From Fasciola hepatica (lineage: Eukaryota > Platyhelminthes > Trematoda > Plagiorchiida > Fasciolidae): a DNA stretch of 64,000 nt. How positions within the stretch are numbered: the first letter of the stretch is position 1; every line of letters begins with the position of its first letter. Both the position numbers and the translations under genes were made by a program. The notes beneath the pieces were generated by a model. It had not been told where the DNA came from. It saw nothing but the letters and a program-made list of their open reading frames with translations, and searched no databases. The stretch covers positions 28,166,501-28,230,500 of the forward strand of contig CANUEZ040000047.1 of assembly GCA_948099385.1 (NCBI GenBank). Direction: 5' to 3'. Below, in pieces: positions 44,906 through 57,754 of this stretch.

Positions 44906-47169
44906 GATAAGTAGGAAATATGACGGAAGTAAAGAGGCAGCAGGAATTCGGTCAACTAGACAGAGACAAGCCAGAGGTCTGAGCAGGCCAGGAGTGTGCC
45001 CGGGTGGTATGTGCGCAAGGGTCTAGACGAGACCTTTGCAACAATGTGGTACTGGAAGCGAGCTTTGTGACCCAATGTATATATAATTGGGATTAGGAGA
45101 CTTGGGACGATGAGGAATAGTGAGATAGAAGAAATTTTGCTGTGCAATGTGCACAGGTGTAATCCCGCAGGTTATGGTATGTACTTATTTGTTGCATGGA
45201 TCCCAACATCAGGTTTGTGGAGAGGTAAATTGTAGATGTGTGGTCAATGGACCGGGTGGAACGAGAGTGCTCTCTTATGGCAGAAAAAAAACAAATACAT
45301 GGAGGAACAGTGTGACAGAAACTTCAGAAGGTGCACCGGTGAATGCGTGGAGAGAATAAAGTAGGATTTGGGTTATAGAAAGGCATGTAAAAAAGCTAGA
45401 TGGATTTTATTGTGGCGAGAATCAGGGGAGGTTTGCTAGGTAAGCCATATAGAATGTTATTAAATGGAATTGGAGCATTGAATAACCAATGTAGTCTATA
45501 ACTCTAATTCGCAATAAGTACTAGCGGCTGCACGATGGTGTGCCGCAATTGTTTACACGACTAGTTCACGGTTTCAGATGATTAGGTGGTATACGCTAGG
45601 GTGAACACAAGTGCAAGTTTAAACGGTGATATAAGCAAAAAAGGAAACGAGACAACCTGAATTTCACGCCGGGACACGCCTATATATATGGGGAGAGGGC
45701 CATATGGCTCACGCTTACTCATGCCTTCACATGTATAAATATGTGCGAGTATAGGCTCAATGAGCTGCGGTTCATCTACTTGTGATGAGTATATTCTCAG
45801 TCACTGAATGGAGGCTGATAATTCAGCCAATATAAGAATCATACATGGAAAATGCTCCGTGGGGTACTAATTTTGGGGCTAACTCCATGTTTGCCTAAGG
45901 TTTACTTAGCGGGGGGACCCAAGCTTCGGCTAACCTCAGGCACTCTGCTTAGCTCGAATGCGAACGTATGTAGCTAATGTGTTGAACACCGCTTGTACGA
46001 ATCTCATACCGAACTCGTGGGACACCTGCCAGATAAACCACACCACAGTCACGTCAGAGACGGAACCAAGATAGCGCAAGATTGCACGGAAGTAGCCACT
46101 GACGGTGATGTAATAAAACGAAACAGGCCACAATAAGGGAGACTTAAGATGACGAAATATGTACGTGTAGATATTATCCCAGGAGTTCCCTTACCAAATG
46201 GCACCTTTTTCACATGAAATCTAATCCAAGGGCAAGCATACCCCAGGTTTACCCCAGAAGGTTAAGAAAAACGTGTTACTTTGGGGTTGGTCCATATAAG
46301 AACTTTCCATGGCCCCTCCGCCCGACCGCTGTCGCCAGCTTATTAGCAATTTTGTTGCAACTGCTGGGGAAGGTCCGTTTTCTCTACATCCGAACATATT
46401 TATGGTGAAGGTGGCTTTGACATCAGGGGTTTTGCTCGCGCCTGCTAGACAAATGCACAATGAGCCTAAGCCAACACTCGGAGGACAACTAGTGTTGTGA
46501 CGCTCATCCCTGCCTACATGAATCAGTCTCGTAGAGCGCCTGACCGTGCCCAAGAACACCAGAGGCCGTTCTGGTGTGAACGGGCCGGCCGCGCTACCGG
46601 GAAATGCTACTGCACACACGGGGAGAGGTTAGAAATCGAAGTTAGGTGGTAGGTTTATCAATCATGACGACACAGACTAGCAGTCGTGTTGGGAAATATA
46701 GACAAGGAAATTGAGGCCAACAGGCAGCTATTGAGAGGTGGACGTATGGCATGAGGGACTTTAGAGCAGGATAGTTGAGGTGAGCAAATTACGGATAGGC
46801 GAGAAATCTGAGGAGGTGTAAGCCAGAAATAAGTGAGAGAAGAGTCCAGGAGTCAAGAAGTAAAGTGGCGGACGACGGAACTTTAAGTCCCGGGGTCCAG
46901 CATTACTGATTTATTTGATGCTGGGGGAAACATCAAGGCTAAAATCCATAGTTATGAAGACCGACGGTGGAATTAGGTGAAGCGGAGCTAGATGAGAGTG
47001 GGTGAACTTGCGTGTTGTTTAGAGTCACGGAAACCGGCAGGCATCTAGCTAGTTTTATTTGCAAACGGCAATAGGCCGCATCCTACTGCAAAGTAGACCG
47101 TATGCAGCATATGTGAGAGAAAAAACAAAGTATATATGTTTGTACACATTGTCAGCCTGGCCCCTGTTG
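44906..47169. other. No gene recognised
   Basis: A 132-codon minus-strand frame at 46221-46619 and a 65-codon one at 45936-46133 have no known motif. 46640-46900 is purine-rich. TATATA runs at about 45076 and 45682 are not placed near any gene. Confidence 0.4.
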
Positions 47170-47339
47170 TTAGGCAACAAATGGAAGTTCTGGGATGTGG
47201 TACCATGATCCTAGCAATGGAGAGAGGAGGGGAGGCGTAAGCTGGGGTTCTAAAGTTCGGTGCCAGCTTCTTGGGCTCTATCCTCAGATGCTGTGATGTT
47301 ATTCAAAGACCACAGATGAGTAACGGTAAGTTTTGATTT

Positions 47340-49020
47340 AAAGGTACGACTTTGGTGGGCTATTGGCGCATATTTGAGAACAGTAAGAGGTAACCTATTT
47401 CATAAGTTTCAGTATTTGGTAAGAAAGAAGTTAATTCTTATTGGAAGCCTCGAGTGTGAGGTGGTCGGACTAAAGTCCCTGTGGCGCAGAGGGTAGCACG
47501 AGGGTAAGGAAGACTGGATGAGGTTGGTGTAAGTGAAGGCCGAGAGAGGAAAGCTTATATAGAAAACATAATTTAAGCTCAAAATATCTTAGCCGTAAGG
47601 GATCAAATTTTAGTAGTGTCACTCCTTATAGATCAGTAGGGAACAGTATCCTTTTAGCTTCTCGGTAAACGTTCGCTGGACTTTCTCCAGGATTATTCTA
47701 TCCATTTTGGACATTCCGGCGAAGATAACAGGGTAGTGTTCCAGATGGCGTCTTGCGTGGGACTGGTATGTAAGGAGAGTGCTGTATCATTTTGAATGAT
47801 CTCAGAACAAAGCCCATTATCTGTCTGGCTCCGGCGGTCTGGAATGAGACATTGTTCGAGGCTAGGATCCCCTACTGAGGAGTTTGAGGCAATGGGCACC
47901 TGATCCAGTGACAGGGTTCCGGGAAGGACTTGACACCCACAGGTTTTGTAGCGGCTTTTGGAAGTCGGGAAGCACATCTACCACAAAGTGCCCCACTGAT
48001 CAAGTTTCTTAAGATCGTTACCTAAGTCAGACGGCGCTGTGCTGAGAACCGGTACTGGTGGTACTCATGGACTATTTTGGTGTCATCAGCGAAGAGGAAA
48101 GGAGTACCTTGCTAAACAACCAGAAAAATGTCGTCAACACAGAGTAAGAAAATAATAGCGGACTAAGTACACTTTCTTGTATAACTCCACTAATGACCGG
48201 CACTGGTTGCGATAGGTGACCATTAGCAAGTACAACCTGGGTTTGGTCTGACAGGTGAGAAGTGATCCACGATAAAGGAGGGCCATGGATGCAGTAGGCT
48301 CGGAGTTTTGTGACCGACCTGGAGTCAGGAACTCGGTCGAGTGCCTTGGTCGTATTGAGGTAAATGACAACCACAGATTCGCCGTTGTCGGCAGCCGTGG
48401 TCAGTGAGTCAAATAAATCATGTGGTAGAAGGACGTGATTTTAAAAAGCCTCATTGGCTGCTGTGAATGAGGCTACGGGACAGGAGAAAACGGGCGCCCG
48501 CCGTTTATTCAAATGTTCCACCTTTTCGGCAGCTCGAGGGGTGTGGTTAATACGACGATAATTTGAAGGATCCTGCTGTGGACATTTACGTGGGTGGGAA
48601 TTATGGCTGAACTTTTCCATTGGGATGGAAAACGCCATGTTTAAGGGGGAAGTTATAGAGATTCATAAGGATGGCAGCGACATTAGTTCCACCAAGATGA
48701 AAGAGTGATTGGGGGATGCCATCATACCAAGGGCGGGAGGAGAGTCTAACCCGCAGCAGATGAGTCACGGTGTTCAAGCAGAGTATTTTTTCAGAGAGAA
48801 CCTGATCGGTGATGAGGAACATGGAAGGCTTATTCGAAGTGGCGTCAGTAGTCAGTGATTCGGAGAAGAAGGTGTTGAGCGCCTCAGCTATTTCGGCTGG
48901 AGAGTGAATTTGCCTATTGCTTCCCAAAATTGAATAGGGTATCCCAAAGGACCTTCTCGGATTTCCGAGCTTCACCAGTCGGGCCAACCGGTACGATCTG
49001 CCGAGGGAATTCAGGGCCAA
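47340..49020 (-). pseudogene. LINE-I reverse transcriptase
   Basis: The linker frame (49020-48601) has YSILGSNRQIHSPAEIAEAL. RT reads MVVIYLNTTKALDRVPDSRS, LRAYCIHGPPLSWITSHLSD and VISGVIQESVLSPLLF at 48374-48120. At 47540-47340 LPSCYPLRHRDFSPTTSH and RLPLTVLKYAP mark the C-terminal tail. The GVPQGSVLSP block has two substitutions and the catalytic aspartates are not clearly kept. Confidence 0.7.
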
Positions 49021-49039
49021 AAGCTCCTGCTTTTCATCA

Positions 49040-50138
49040 ATCCATTAGTCCGAAAACTAATGGTCACGGAGACAGAGTAGGGTTGCAACAATATGAATAA
49101 ATAGCTGGTTTTGTTGTAGATGTCCTGCAGTTTTGCATGTTTATTTTGCAACCTTGTAAGATAAGAGCTGCGGGCTTGAGAGCGTTTGGTCCCGACAGTG
49201 GTGAATGAAAGCGGACAGCTATGTAGCTTATCGTGGAGTACGTTAGTAGCAAGTTGTGGTTCGTGCTGCGGGAAGTAGTCATCCCAGTTGAGGGAGAAAA
49301 ACGCGGGATCGACGTTTATCCAGTTAGTCGTGTGTAGGGGCTGTTGAGGTGAGCTACGTATAGGGTCTATGTGTCCGGCTACGAATCTGCAAGATACCAT
49401 TCTATGGTCACTGCCTGAAGAGAGATTGAGGGCGGTAGTTATCACATCCGATAGGCCAATGGCAAATATCAGGTCAAGTATGCCGTTTCCTCTAGTTGGT
49501 GTCAATACGTGCTGGACCCAGCTCCCTGCGCGTACGGTCGAAACGAAGCTCGTGAAGTAAAGAGGTGGTGACATTGTATCTCGGCAGATATCTGGCGCAT
49601 TGTATTCGCCAGCAGTGAGTTTCTACAGAGAGGGCAGTAATGCAAAGCGGTCAAAGGATTTGACTACGTGGACGAGGTCCGTGATGTCTGAATTGGGTGG
49701 TCGATAAACACGGCCAATATGGAGTGGGGAGTTGACCAGAAGAACTGTTACTCACTTTAAGCCCTGAATTGCGTGCAGTTTTGGATCAAGGAGGGGAACT
49801 GTAGGCAAGCTGTTTTTAACGTAGGTTAGGCAGCCTCCCCCACGATGACGATTTTTTATGAAGGTTTGGAAGCCATCAATAGAAGTTTGGTCTTATGGGG
49901 CAGAGTCATTTAGCCAGTTTTCGGTTGTGACGAAGATGTCAAAGTCGGATGATAGTACCAAATTACGGAGATCATGGGCTTCGTTCAACAGTGGGCGAGC
50001 ATTATTGGGGAGCAAGGTAAGTGCAGCTGCATCGTAGTGGCGTTGGGTGGGAACTGCCATCGGCGGCCGTAGTTGGTTACCATCGCCAAGATGGCAAACG
50101 TTGATGAGTGGACACACAATGTCAGAGTTTTCATTCAT
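49040..50138 (-). pseudogene. LINE-I endonuclease
   Basis: The N-terminal block at 50010-49893 reads NNARPLLNEAHDLRNLVLSS then DFDIFVTTENWLND (TETW as TENW). The C-terminal part at 49510-49380 reads NGILDLIFAIGLSDVITTAL and SGSDHRMVSCRF with the catalytic S-D-H. The middle is frameshifted. Confidence 0.7.
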
Positions 50139-50550
50139 AGGAGTGATGAAGTCTAAATCAGAGTTAGAAGTGGGGGGCCGGCAGTGCGGAGTAAGTGTTG
50201 CTGGTAAGCAGGCGAGGCTGGGTTGGGGGGCAGTTTCAAGAAAAAAGTGGTCGTATGTGGAGGTTACAATACGGGGGTGGGTGAGTTAACCAGGTGGGGG
50301 ATTGGATGCTTAGGTGATGGGTAATGGCAGGCGAGATGGCGCAAGGTACTGGTGACTGGGCTCAACGGGGTACGCAAAGGTCGGCCAGGACCGACGAAAT
50401 AACTGCGGTTGGTTGGGCTGGCCCATCCTCTGTTCGGGGGAAAGAGTTGAGTTCAGCAATCAAGGTCGTTCGATTGTCATTCAACTGAGGGTTATTCAAG
50501 TGAATCACTTGGAGAAAGGGAAATTGGCAACAGGAGTTTGGCTGGGGTTG

Positions 50551-51302
50551 CTAGTACTCAACAGGATGGTTTGAAACCTGTTTTGGCATACCTAAAGGAT
50601 ATGGTACTTTTGGTCTGATGTGCGGTGATGCTGTACTTGGCCGCCGTTTCCGCCAGTATTGCAACGTGAAGTTGGGAGAGGATTGTCGATCAGTCGAGGT
50701 GCCACCCTTATAAAGCAAAGCGGAGTTGGATGCTTTGGATGAATGCAGGGTTCTGTCCCGCCCAAAGATGGGCAAGGAATATTTGGGGTATACTTTGGGT
50801 GCTTGATGGAGGTTCTGGATGGGGTACTGAGAAGACCTATGGGGGACTACGGGAGTAGCCGGAGTATCTATAAGCTGTGGGGCGGCACAGAATTCTGTCG
50901 ATTGACGGGCAGCTAGGCTATATAGCAGATCATGGCACTTATGAACGGTTTGTGCCTGCGAGACGGTGGACAAGGGTTAGTACGGGGAGGACCGTTGGCA
51001 ACAGACTTCTCCGGAGTCCTTTTCTTTGTTGAGGCGGTAGGCAGTAAGTTGACATAAGCAGGTCCGGGTGAACAGGACTTCGGTGGCTCTGGACTAACGA
51101 TGGTTTGGGCATGGATATCTATGCAGTTTGTGGAAGCGAAAGTCGAGGTTAGAGAGCAAGGCCTTTTACTGGGAGGGCGTACTGGACAAGGGGTGGTGGT
51201 CAGGTCCAGGTCAACTGGCGTAGGGCCGGCAACCGAGGACCTTTGTGCTAGGGAGTTGTTTACCGTGAGGCGAGGTGGCGAGGCTACTGGTGTTTCAGCC
51301 AT
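50551..51302 (-). pseudogene. LINE-I ORF1, proline-rich
   Basis: Two overlapping minus-strand frames (51302-50913 and 50973-50551) are rich in Pro, Ser and Thr with no zinc finger. Their place upstream of the endonuclease and their length fit ORF1. I see no RRM motif, so the role rests on position only. Confidence 0.45.
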
Positions 51303-51310
51303 AGGTTGTG

Positions 51311-52429
51311 CGAATTACTTTGAGTAACTTTTAAATGATCCAAACACCCTACTTGGGGATGTTTCATCTGGCAATATTCTGATTCTTCTGGATGAGATGG
51401 AATTAGCAATGACTTGCCAACTGCTTATCAGTTCACTCGCCGGCTATACTCTGACGACTTGTGGTAGCAACCGAGTCCGAAAAGCGGCCCGCCGTGGCTA
51501 GGCCTTCGCGATTAGTTACTGGAGCGAATTCCATCAAGCTGGATATTGGGAACATCTTTGATAGAATGAGATCAGTTGACTGGACCCGGTTGTGCAGGTC
51601 TGCCACCTTTCGATTTACCTTGTTGATCTTTCTGCATCGTGAGCATCAACAAGAGCTACCGGGTACGGGCTGACAGCAGTCCGAAGTTGAGTGTTCCTGG
51701 TTTTTCTTGGCCTGCCAAGAAGTAACTCTTGATTATTACCCGCGTCCTTAGCACGCTTATGGAGTGTCTTTGGTGCTTCTATATACGGTTCCGGAGATCA
51801 TTTGACGAAGGAGGGAAGACTTTGGGTCAATAAGTTGAACTTTTGGAAAGCGCAAATCCACATAGAAAATTTCAGGTACTTGTTCCGAGTATTTCCAGCT
51901 AGATTACAGACGGTTATAGCGTTTCTAGACATAAAAACCTAACATAACCTAGAGATAATGGAGGCGCGGAATAGCGCAGTCCATGAGCGTGCACTTGGGC
52001 GACAGCAATGATGACCTTCAAATGAATAAAATAACTAATATTGGCATAAAATCCAGAAAAAAAGGTATATTTTTGCTATCCAAAGACAGAGCGGCCAATT
52101 TCAAAAGTCCCATAGTCTGGGTCTTGGTTTACGCAGCAATCGACAATGAACGTGCATCACTGCCGACCTTCCTCACTCGATCACTGCCACCGACTTTTTT
52201 TGACATATTCACTTCATGGTTGATCCTTCCGGCTTTGCCTCGCGGATAAAGCCGAAAAAATGCAGCTGGCGGCGCGCTGCTAGTACAGCCGCTGCTCTTC
52301 AGAGTTCTTTTCACTTCTGTCGCTCTGGACTGCAGCCAGGAGTACTTGGGCAAGGTTCCTGGATTACTTCAACCCACAGACCTGCCACCACAGTTATTCA
52401 TCGACTTGCTACACCTTTTGGTCACAGTT
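51311..52429. other. No gene recognised
   Basis: An 88-codon plus frame (51983-52249) and its minus-strand shadow carry no known motif. Confidence 0.4.
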
Positions 52430-54930
52430 AGTTTATTCGGCTCAGCGCCAGACAAACTGGAAGAAACCAAGGTTGGGTTCCACTGAATGCTGGATCCTGG
52501 TAAAACTAGGCCATCTTCGAGCCCCTGGTCGTCTCCAGCACAAATACTACCAAGATAGTCTTTTGGCGATTGGTGACCTTAGGATGATTACCGGCCACTA
52601 AACAATGACATCAAGCCCCAGAGTTAATCGCTTCCATATACCCGGAAACTCATGACAGGTTCAGGCAGCTACAAGATTTTTAGTCGCACAGATTTTGTTC
52701 CCGCACACAAAGAAATACGCGCAGATCCTAAAGACATACCAAGGACAATCCTATTTACACCTTTTGGTATATTTGAGTATCCCTGAATGCCATTCGGCCT
52801 TGGAAAAGCGGTACGAATATTTCATCAATTTGTGGATCAGGACTGCCAAGGATTGGGTCTGGTTTACCCATACTTAGGCGACATTTTACCACCTAGCGCG
52901 AACTCTGACAACCAAATTATGCACTAACGAACATCTTCCGAAAGTTTTTCTTAGCAAGGGGCAACTATCAATGCTGCTCAATGTTCACTTGTTCCAGAAT
53001 GTATTACCTCCCCTGGTCACGAGATACATGCCGAAGAATGACCGTCCCGTTCTTGTCAAACTGGAACAGGCTATCTCCAACATAGCTGCTGTTGCACATC
53101 ACCTGCCCAGCACTGTCTAGACACCACCAATCGCTACTCCAGACCAAGCTGTTGTTGCCTTGCTACAACGACACGTCAAAGCCCGTGGCAACATGTATCA
53201 AGCCGCTCAAAGGTCTGCAGCCGGCCGAATCCATACGCAGTGCTTTTGCTGAGGAACCTAGTAATAAAAATAATAATAATAATAATAATAATAATGGTTT
53301 GACCTGGGTAGCCCCCAGGTATGCTGTAACTCAAGGTCAAACGGTACAATCGGCATCGAAGTCCAAATTACGAGAGAGTGATACAAGTATGTGATTTCGA
53401 TATAGTATAGGAGAAAGTACTGAAGTTACTTCCAGCAGTTTATTCCGCAGCCCGTCATTTCCAGCTCGAGCTAGAAAGCGGACAATGCACGGTTTTCCCG
53501 GACCACGAGCCGATCATCTTCGGTGAGCAGTCAATCACAGATCCGCTTTGACCAAGCGGATACCGTCATCGAGATTTATTTACTCAGTTTACTAGGGATA
53601 TACAACACTTCTCAGGTAAACTTAACCCCGCGGCAGACGCTCTTTCTCTCATCTGTGAAATTACAACAGTCAAGGGCCTTGACCTGGCAGTCGTTGCCTG
53701 AGCCTACATCGAGACCCAGAATTTCGGCGCCTTTGACACAGCAGCTCTCTCCAACTCGAACCGGTGCCAGTCACTTCATCGGAGGGCACGACTTCGTGCG
53801 ACGTGTCGTAAAGTACTCCCCGTCTATGGTACCACTTGTGTTCAGGAAGAGCCTCCCGGTGACATTGCACGGACTGTCACGCCCCGGCTTACGAGTTTCC
53901 TGTGTCCAAATATACACAAGAATATAAGTGAACAGGTACGCAGTTGCCTTAACTGTTGATGATCAAGAGTACTGAGACGCGCAAGTCCTTTGGAACGTTC
54001 GCTGAGCCAGATGCACGCTTTCATCACACGCAAGTCGATCTGGTGGTTCTTCTGCTTCCGCCTAAGACTTCCCCCATTCGGTACCATGGATCGTGCGTTT
54101 CATAGGTGGCCCGAGGCAATACGTTTAAGCAATTGCCCATCCGAAACGACAGCACGTGCCTTTCTGAAACGGTGAGTGATCCCACTTAGATGCCCAGCTA
54201 TTATGACCACCGACCAAAGAACCCAATTTCAGGTTCATTTGCCTACCTCGTGAATACATTTGTGCGCAAACAAATGAAAATTACGGCGAACCATCCAGCC
54301 GCTAGCAGTCTGCTCCAGCTTTATATAGATAACGCGAAGCGGCTTTGAAGGCTCTTGCACTAGAGTCCTCCTCTTATCTTGATGTGCTTTCGGAATTTAC
54401 AAAAGGCTTACAACATTCGGTGCCGAACTAGCTGCTGTTTGGCTGTCCCCTCATTTTCTTGGCGTAATTGTTTGGGCCACAACCCCCACAACCCCTTGAC
54501 TATGCCGACCACACCCGAAGACTAACTCAGCAAATGTGACCTGCAAGCACCACCGACTAGAAAACAAAACATATCGTTCGAAGTGTCCAGAGGTCTGTCC
54601 GCGTACACAGTCGTCTTCTTGCGTGGAGACGGCGCGCGACACTCTTTTCAGGCTGCTCATTCATGCCCTCGTCCAGTCCTGGGGCGTGAGGCACAGTGTT
54701 ACATAAGAAGACCTGGGGATGAACGGGAAAAGAATTTCGCAGATGAACCGAAGTCGGCTTTTATGGAGGTAGGGCCGTCATCAAACTCTCCTAGATAACT
54801 TCCAACACCAGCCGCCACACCGGCACCTGGGGTTACATCATCAACGGGCGAAGATTTAACAGGCCACGAAGCTCCAGTACGGTGCAGCCGCCGCGGTCGA
54901 GCCACGCGAGAAACTGCACGTTTTTGACAC
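52430..54930 (+). pseudogene. Gypsy (CsRn1-like) pol relic: RT, RNase H, integrase
   Basis: Plus-strand pieces are in pol order. RT at 52590-52900 reads FSRTDFVPAHKEIRADPKDI, TPFGIFEY, MPFGLGKAVRIFHQFVDQD and YLGDIL (catalytic YLDD lost). RNase H at 53435-53690 has FQLELESGQCTVF and TQFTRDIQHFSGKLNPAADA. Integrase has FHRWPEAIRLSNCPSETTAR at 54093-54160, and its C-terminal module FLRGDGARHSFQAAHSCPRP follows at 54612-54680. Stops and shifts are frequent. An R2k tail interrupts it at 53265-53390. Confidence 0.75.
53265..53390 (-). repeat. R2k repeat 3' end (copy d) inserted in the Gypsy relic
   Basis: Starts, on the plus strand, with an AAT microsatellite (53269-53294), then GGTTTGACCTGGG and the complement of TTGTACCGTTTGACCTTG. 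It is the reverse of the R2k ending. RNase H sequence of the Gypsy relic lies on both sides. Confidence 0.6.
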
Positions 54931-55399
54931 CCTTTCCTTTTTACTTTATTGTCAGTAGGATCACATTACTATAGCTTTTCCTCCTCCTAAAAAGTTAAAC
55001 GAAAATAATTGTCCTCATAGTTTGTTTCAGATTCTAGTTAGCACTAAGCTTTTAAGAACGATTACTCATTCTCTTTTTTGCCATTTATTCTCTTCTTTTG
55101 AGTCTCCTTTTAAGTTATTGATTCTTTCGTCAACATTCCATCTATCTGCGACACGTATAGATGTGCAGAAAGGAGGTCATCTTGTCCCAACAACCCAAGT
55201 ACGTGAAGATTCCGAGACCCCCAGGACCCTTCCTGGCAAACGTCAACCATTTCTTACCAGCAGGCGCCCCTTTGCGACCGCTCTGCAAGCACGGCCCAAG
55301 ACAGAACATATTTACCCGCCCGGGACCCCTCACTAACTGCCATCAAGTGCATCCACTTGGTAGATAGCAAGGACCCTCAAATGACTAGGTACCTGAGAG
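54931..55399. other. No gene recognised
   Basis: A 104-codon plus frame (55022-55336) overlaps two others; no motif. It could include a decayed 3' LTR of the Gypsy relic, but no LTR partner is visible. Confidence 0.35.
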
Positions 55400-56030
55400 A
55401 TGCAAAATAGCGCACTGAGACCACGGAAGTGACCAACGCCGAGGACCTTGGAGAATTATTGTCGGAGAAATTCCAACCTGGAGCTCTGTGCCGGGCGGCC
55501 ACTCAGAAGGCCTCTAGCGAACTTTACCAGCTTGAAAGAACCGCTGCTTTCAGAAAACCTTGTTTCCTATTGCCGTATAACAAGGCTTTTGTTCGGCCGC
55601 ACCTGGGATGCCCCATGCATGTGTCGCGGACCTTCCTGATGGAGTACATCAGGCTCTTTGAACAAGTTCGACAAAAATTCAAAGAGAGGTTCGCTAGCCT
55701 TAGGGGCCTTGCCCGCCTGCGGAGGCATTGAACTGGTTCCAGCTGGGGCTCAGTAATTTTAGATGCGACCTAACAGGAGCTCGCAAAATCCTTCGGGGGT
55801 ACGTTGATCTTTAGGGGTCGATTACACAGCTGATGACCATCAGCCATGGTGAAGCCACCAAATGGCATCCATTTAAGTTGGCGGAAGAGAGAGTTTTAAG
55901 TCTCCTGGGAGGAAGCTTCTTCGCCGTCAGAGACGTAAACGACCGAAGCCGGCTCCGGATTGGATAGATAACCGCTGAAACCGTTGTGGAGTTTGAACAT
56001 CGGGTGGGTAGCCGCTGTGACAGTGTTTGC
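55400..56030 (+). pseudogene. LINE-J RT C-terminal fragment
   Basis: A plus frame, 55429-55731, reads RAATQKASSELYQLERTAAF, LLPYNKAFVRPHLG and LFEQVRQKFKERFASLRGLA. Broken pieces follow to about 56030 (KWHPFKLAEER, TVVEFEHRVG). This is the C-terminal segment of a CR1-like RT with no palm, probably a 5'-truncated insertion. Confidence 0.65.
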
Positions 56031-57754
56031 CGAAACCAGATGATAGGTGGCCGTCCTATACACCATCCTTTTTCACTTCTCCTGTTTCTACTAAAATTGT
56101 TACCGTTGTAACTCCTCAGTCAGAACTTGTCTCCGGCAATTTTCCTCCATTTGTACCTGTTCGACCACAAACTTCGTCGTCATCCCTTTCATTTCCAGTC
56201 GACTACCATCGTTCTACCGGTACCATCACACACCCTCCAACACCTCTTACTTTCTGACCTCATACCTTTCGTACTTTGAATAGATGGAGCGCTAGGTAAA
56301 ACCCACCAGGAAGAAGTGTTACTGTGGGGCTGGTAATATAATTGCACAGCGATCCAATGTCCTCTCTGTCTTTTAACCCCACTAAATCACGGAAGAAGGC
56401 TCTGCTCTTCCACTGGTTGCAGCACTAAACAACCCAGGACCCAGTAAGTCCGTGTAAAACCTATCAGGTTTTTTCCTCATTAGGGGCTTTCGCTAGTCCT
56501 TCCCATCCCCCTTTGAACAAAAATCAGCCGAGATGGTACTCGGCCATAATCCACCACAATCACCAGTACTGTTTCCCACATCCCATGCGAAGCGGAACAC
56601 TGTTGGTATGGAGAGAGCGGTTGAGGTATATTGGAAAATCATGCACTTGGCTTGTATGGGCAACAGTCAAGTGGTTACCGCGTTTGGCAGCAAGAATTTC
56701 TCCGAGCACTAAATTGTGGTAAATGGATCAGGAATTCTAAGTGTCGCTGAAAATCAACGTGCACAACCTGGACAAACTTGGCAATCCACCGTCTACATTC
56801 GGTCACCCGATTAGATTTGATTAAGCTATTAGACCGAGGCCGCAAGTCGTGTGGCCTGACTCGAGCTGACCTCCACCCGGGACACCGAACGGCGGTACTT
56901 TTGAATACGAGTTGCTTCTGCTGCTCTTTTCCCGCCGTTTGTACCACTGCTGCTTATACTTGAGCTGCTTCCAATATTTCTCATTTTTCATTCGCTTTCG
57001 CGTAATACGTTTATATTTCATCTCTGACTAAATGGTTGGTGGTAACTCGATTCCAAACTTGGATGAGTCCACTCTTTTCATACTTCTAAACTCAAAGCAA
57101 CGTGGTTCTGGCACTGGGCGTATCTTTAGTCCTCCTTGTTCCGACCAACCAGCTACCGAGGTAGGTGAGATATGGGTTGGGGTCCATTCCAGAGTCTTAG
57201 GCTGCCCACCTAAGATTTCCGGTCCAGAATTCACTCCCAAAAACAGCTGCAGCAATCGGAGCAGCCAAAGTATTCTGGCAGATACTTTGGGATACTGCGT
57301 ATTATTCAGCGAGACTTCGGAAGCACCAAAAGCACTATAACATGGGGTCCTTCTTCAAAAACTCCAGGCCGAGTGAGACAGGCTGAAACTCTGCTTAGAG
57401 GCCTAACCACCGAAATTCCGGACCCAGCTAAGGCCAGTTTGCTTCTTCCGAAGTCCAAGAAAAGGACCTCAAGACTAATGATGAAATTCAACTCCAGGAG
57501 CGTTTTTCCTAGTTCTTTCACAGAGGAGCACCATAAGGAATATATTTGATCTTGTCGAAGGGGTCTTACGATAAAAACTCTTCATGTCCGCTGAAAAAGA
57601 AGGCAGGTGAAACGTGCACACTATGAAGGCGGGAAATCCTCGGGGAAAACAGCCACTCGAAGCTTCCTCGACGCCTCCGGATTTTCCTAGTCAGACCGGA
57701 TGACAAACTAGAGCCCCAGCTGACAGTTGAGTTTGCGAAACCCACAAAGTCCAG
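56031..57754. other. No gene recognised
   Basis: Frames of 102 codons (57032-57340) and 90 codons (minus 56947-56675) show no known motif. The stretch 57350-57750 is partly open but broken by stops. Confidence 0.4.

Larger units (their letters stand above)
47170..51310 (-). mobile_element. LINE-I: nearly full-length decayed LINE
   Basis: Minus order: Pro-rich ORF1 (51302-50551), endonuclease (50138-49040), linker and RT (49020-48072), and RT C-terminal region (47700-47340) with 3' end near 47170. It is the most complete LINE here apart from LINE-D. Its sequence style (ITSFLSD-TQVV-like RT, no PHD finger in ORF1) differs from LINE-D and LINE-F, so it is a separate family. Confidence 0.7.

Noticed and set aside
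46221..46619. 132-codon minus-strand open frame as a gene
   Set aside because: No motif, no splice-linked neighbour exons and an overlapping open frame on the other strand; chance cannot be excluded.
53265..53300. Poly-asparagine protein segment
   Set aside because: The run of Asn codons is the AAT microsatellite tail of an R2k insertion; the same occurs at 60048-60079.
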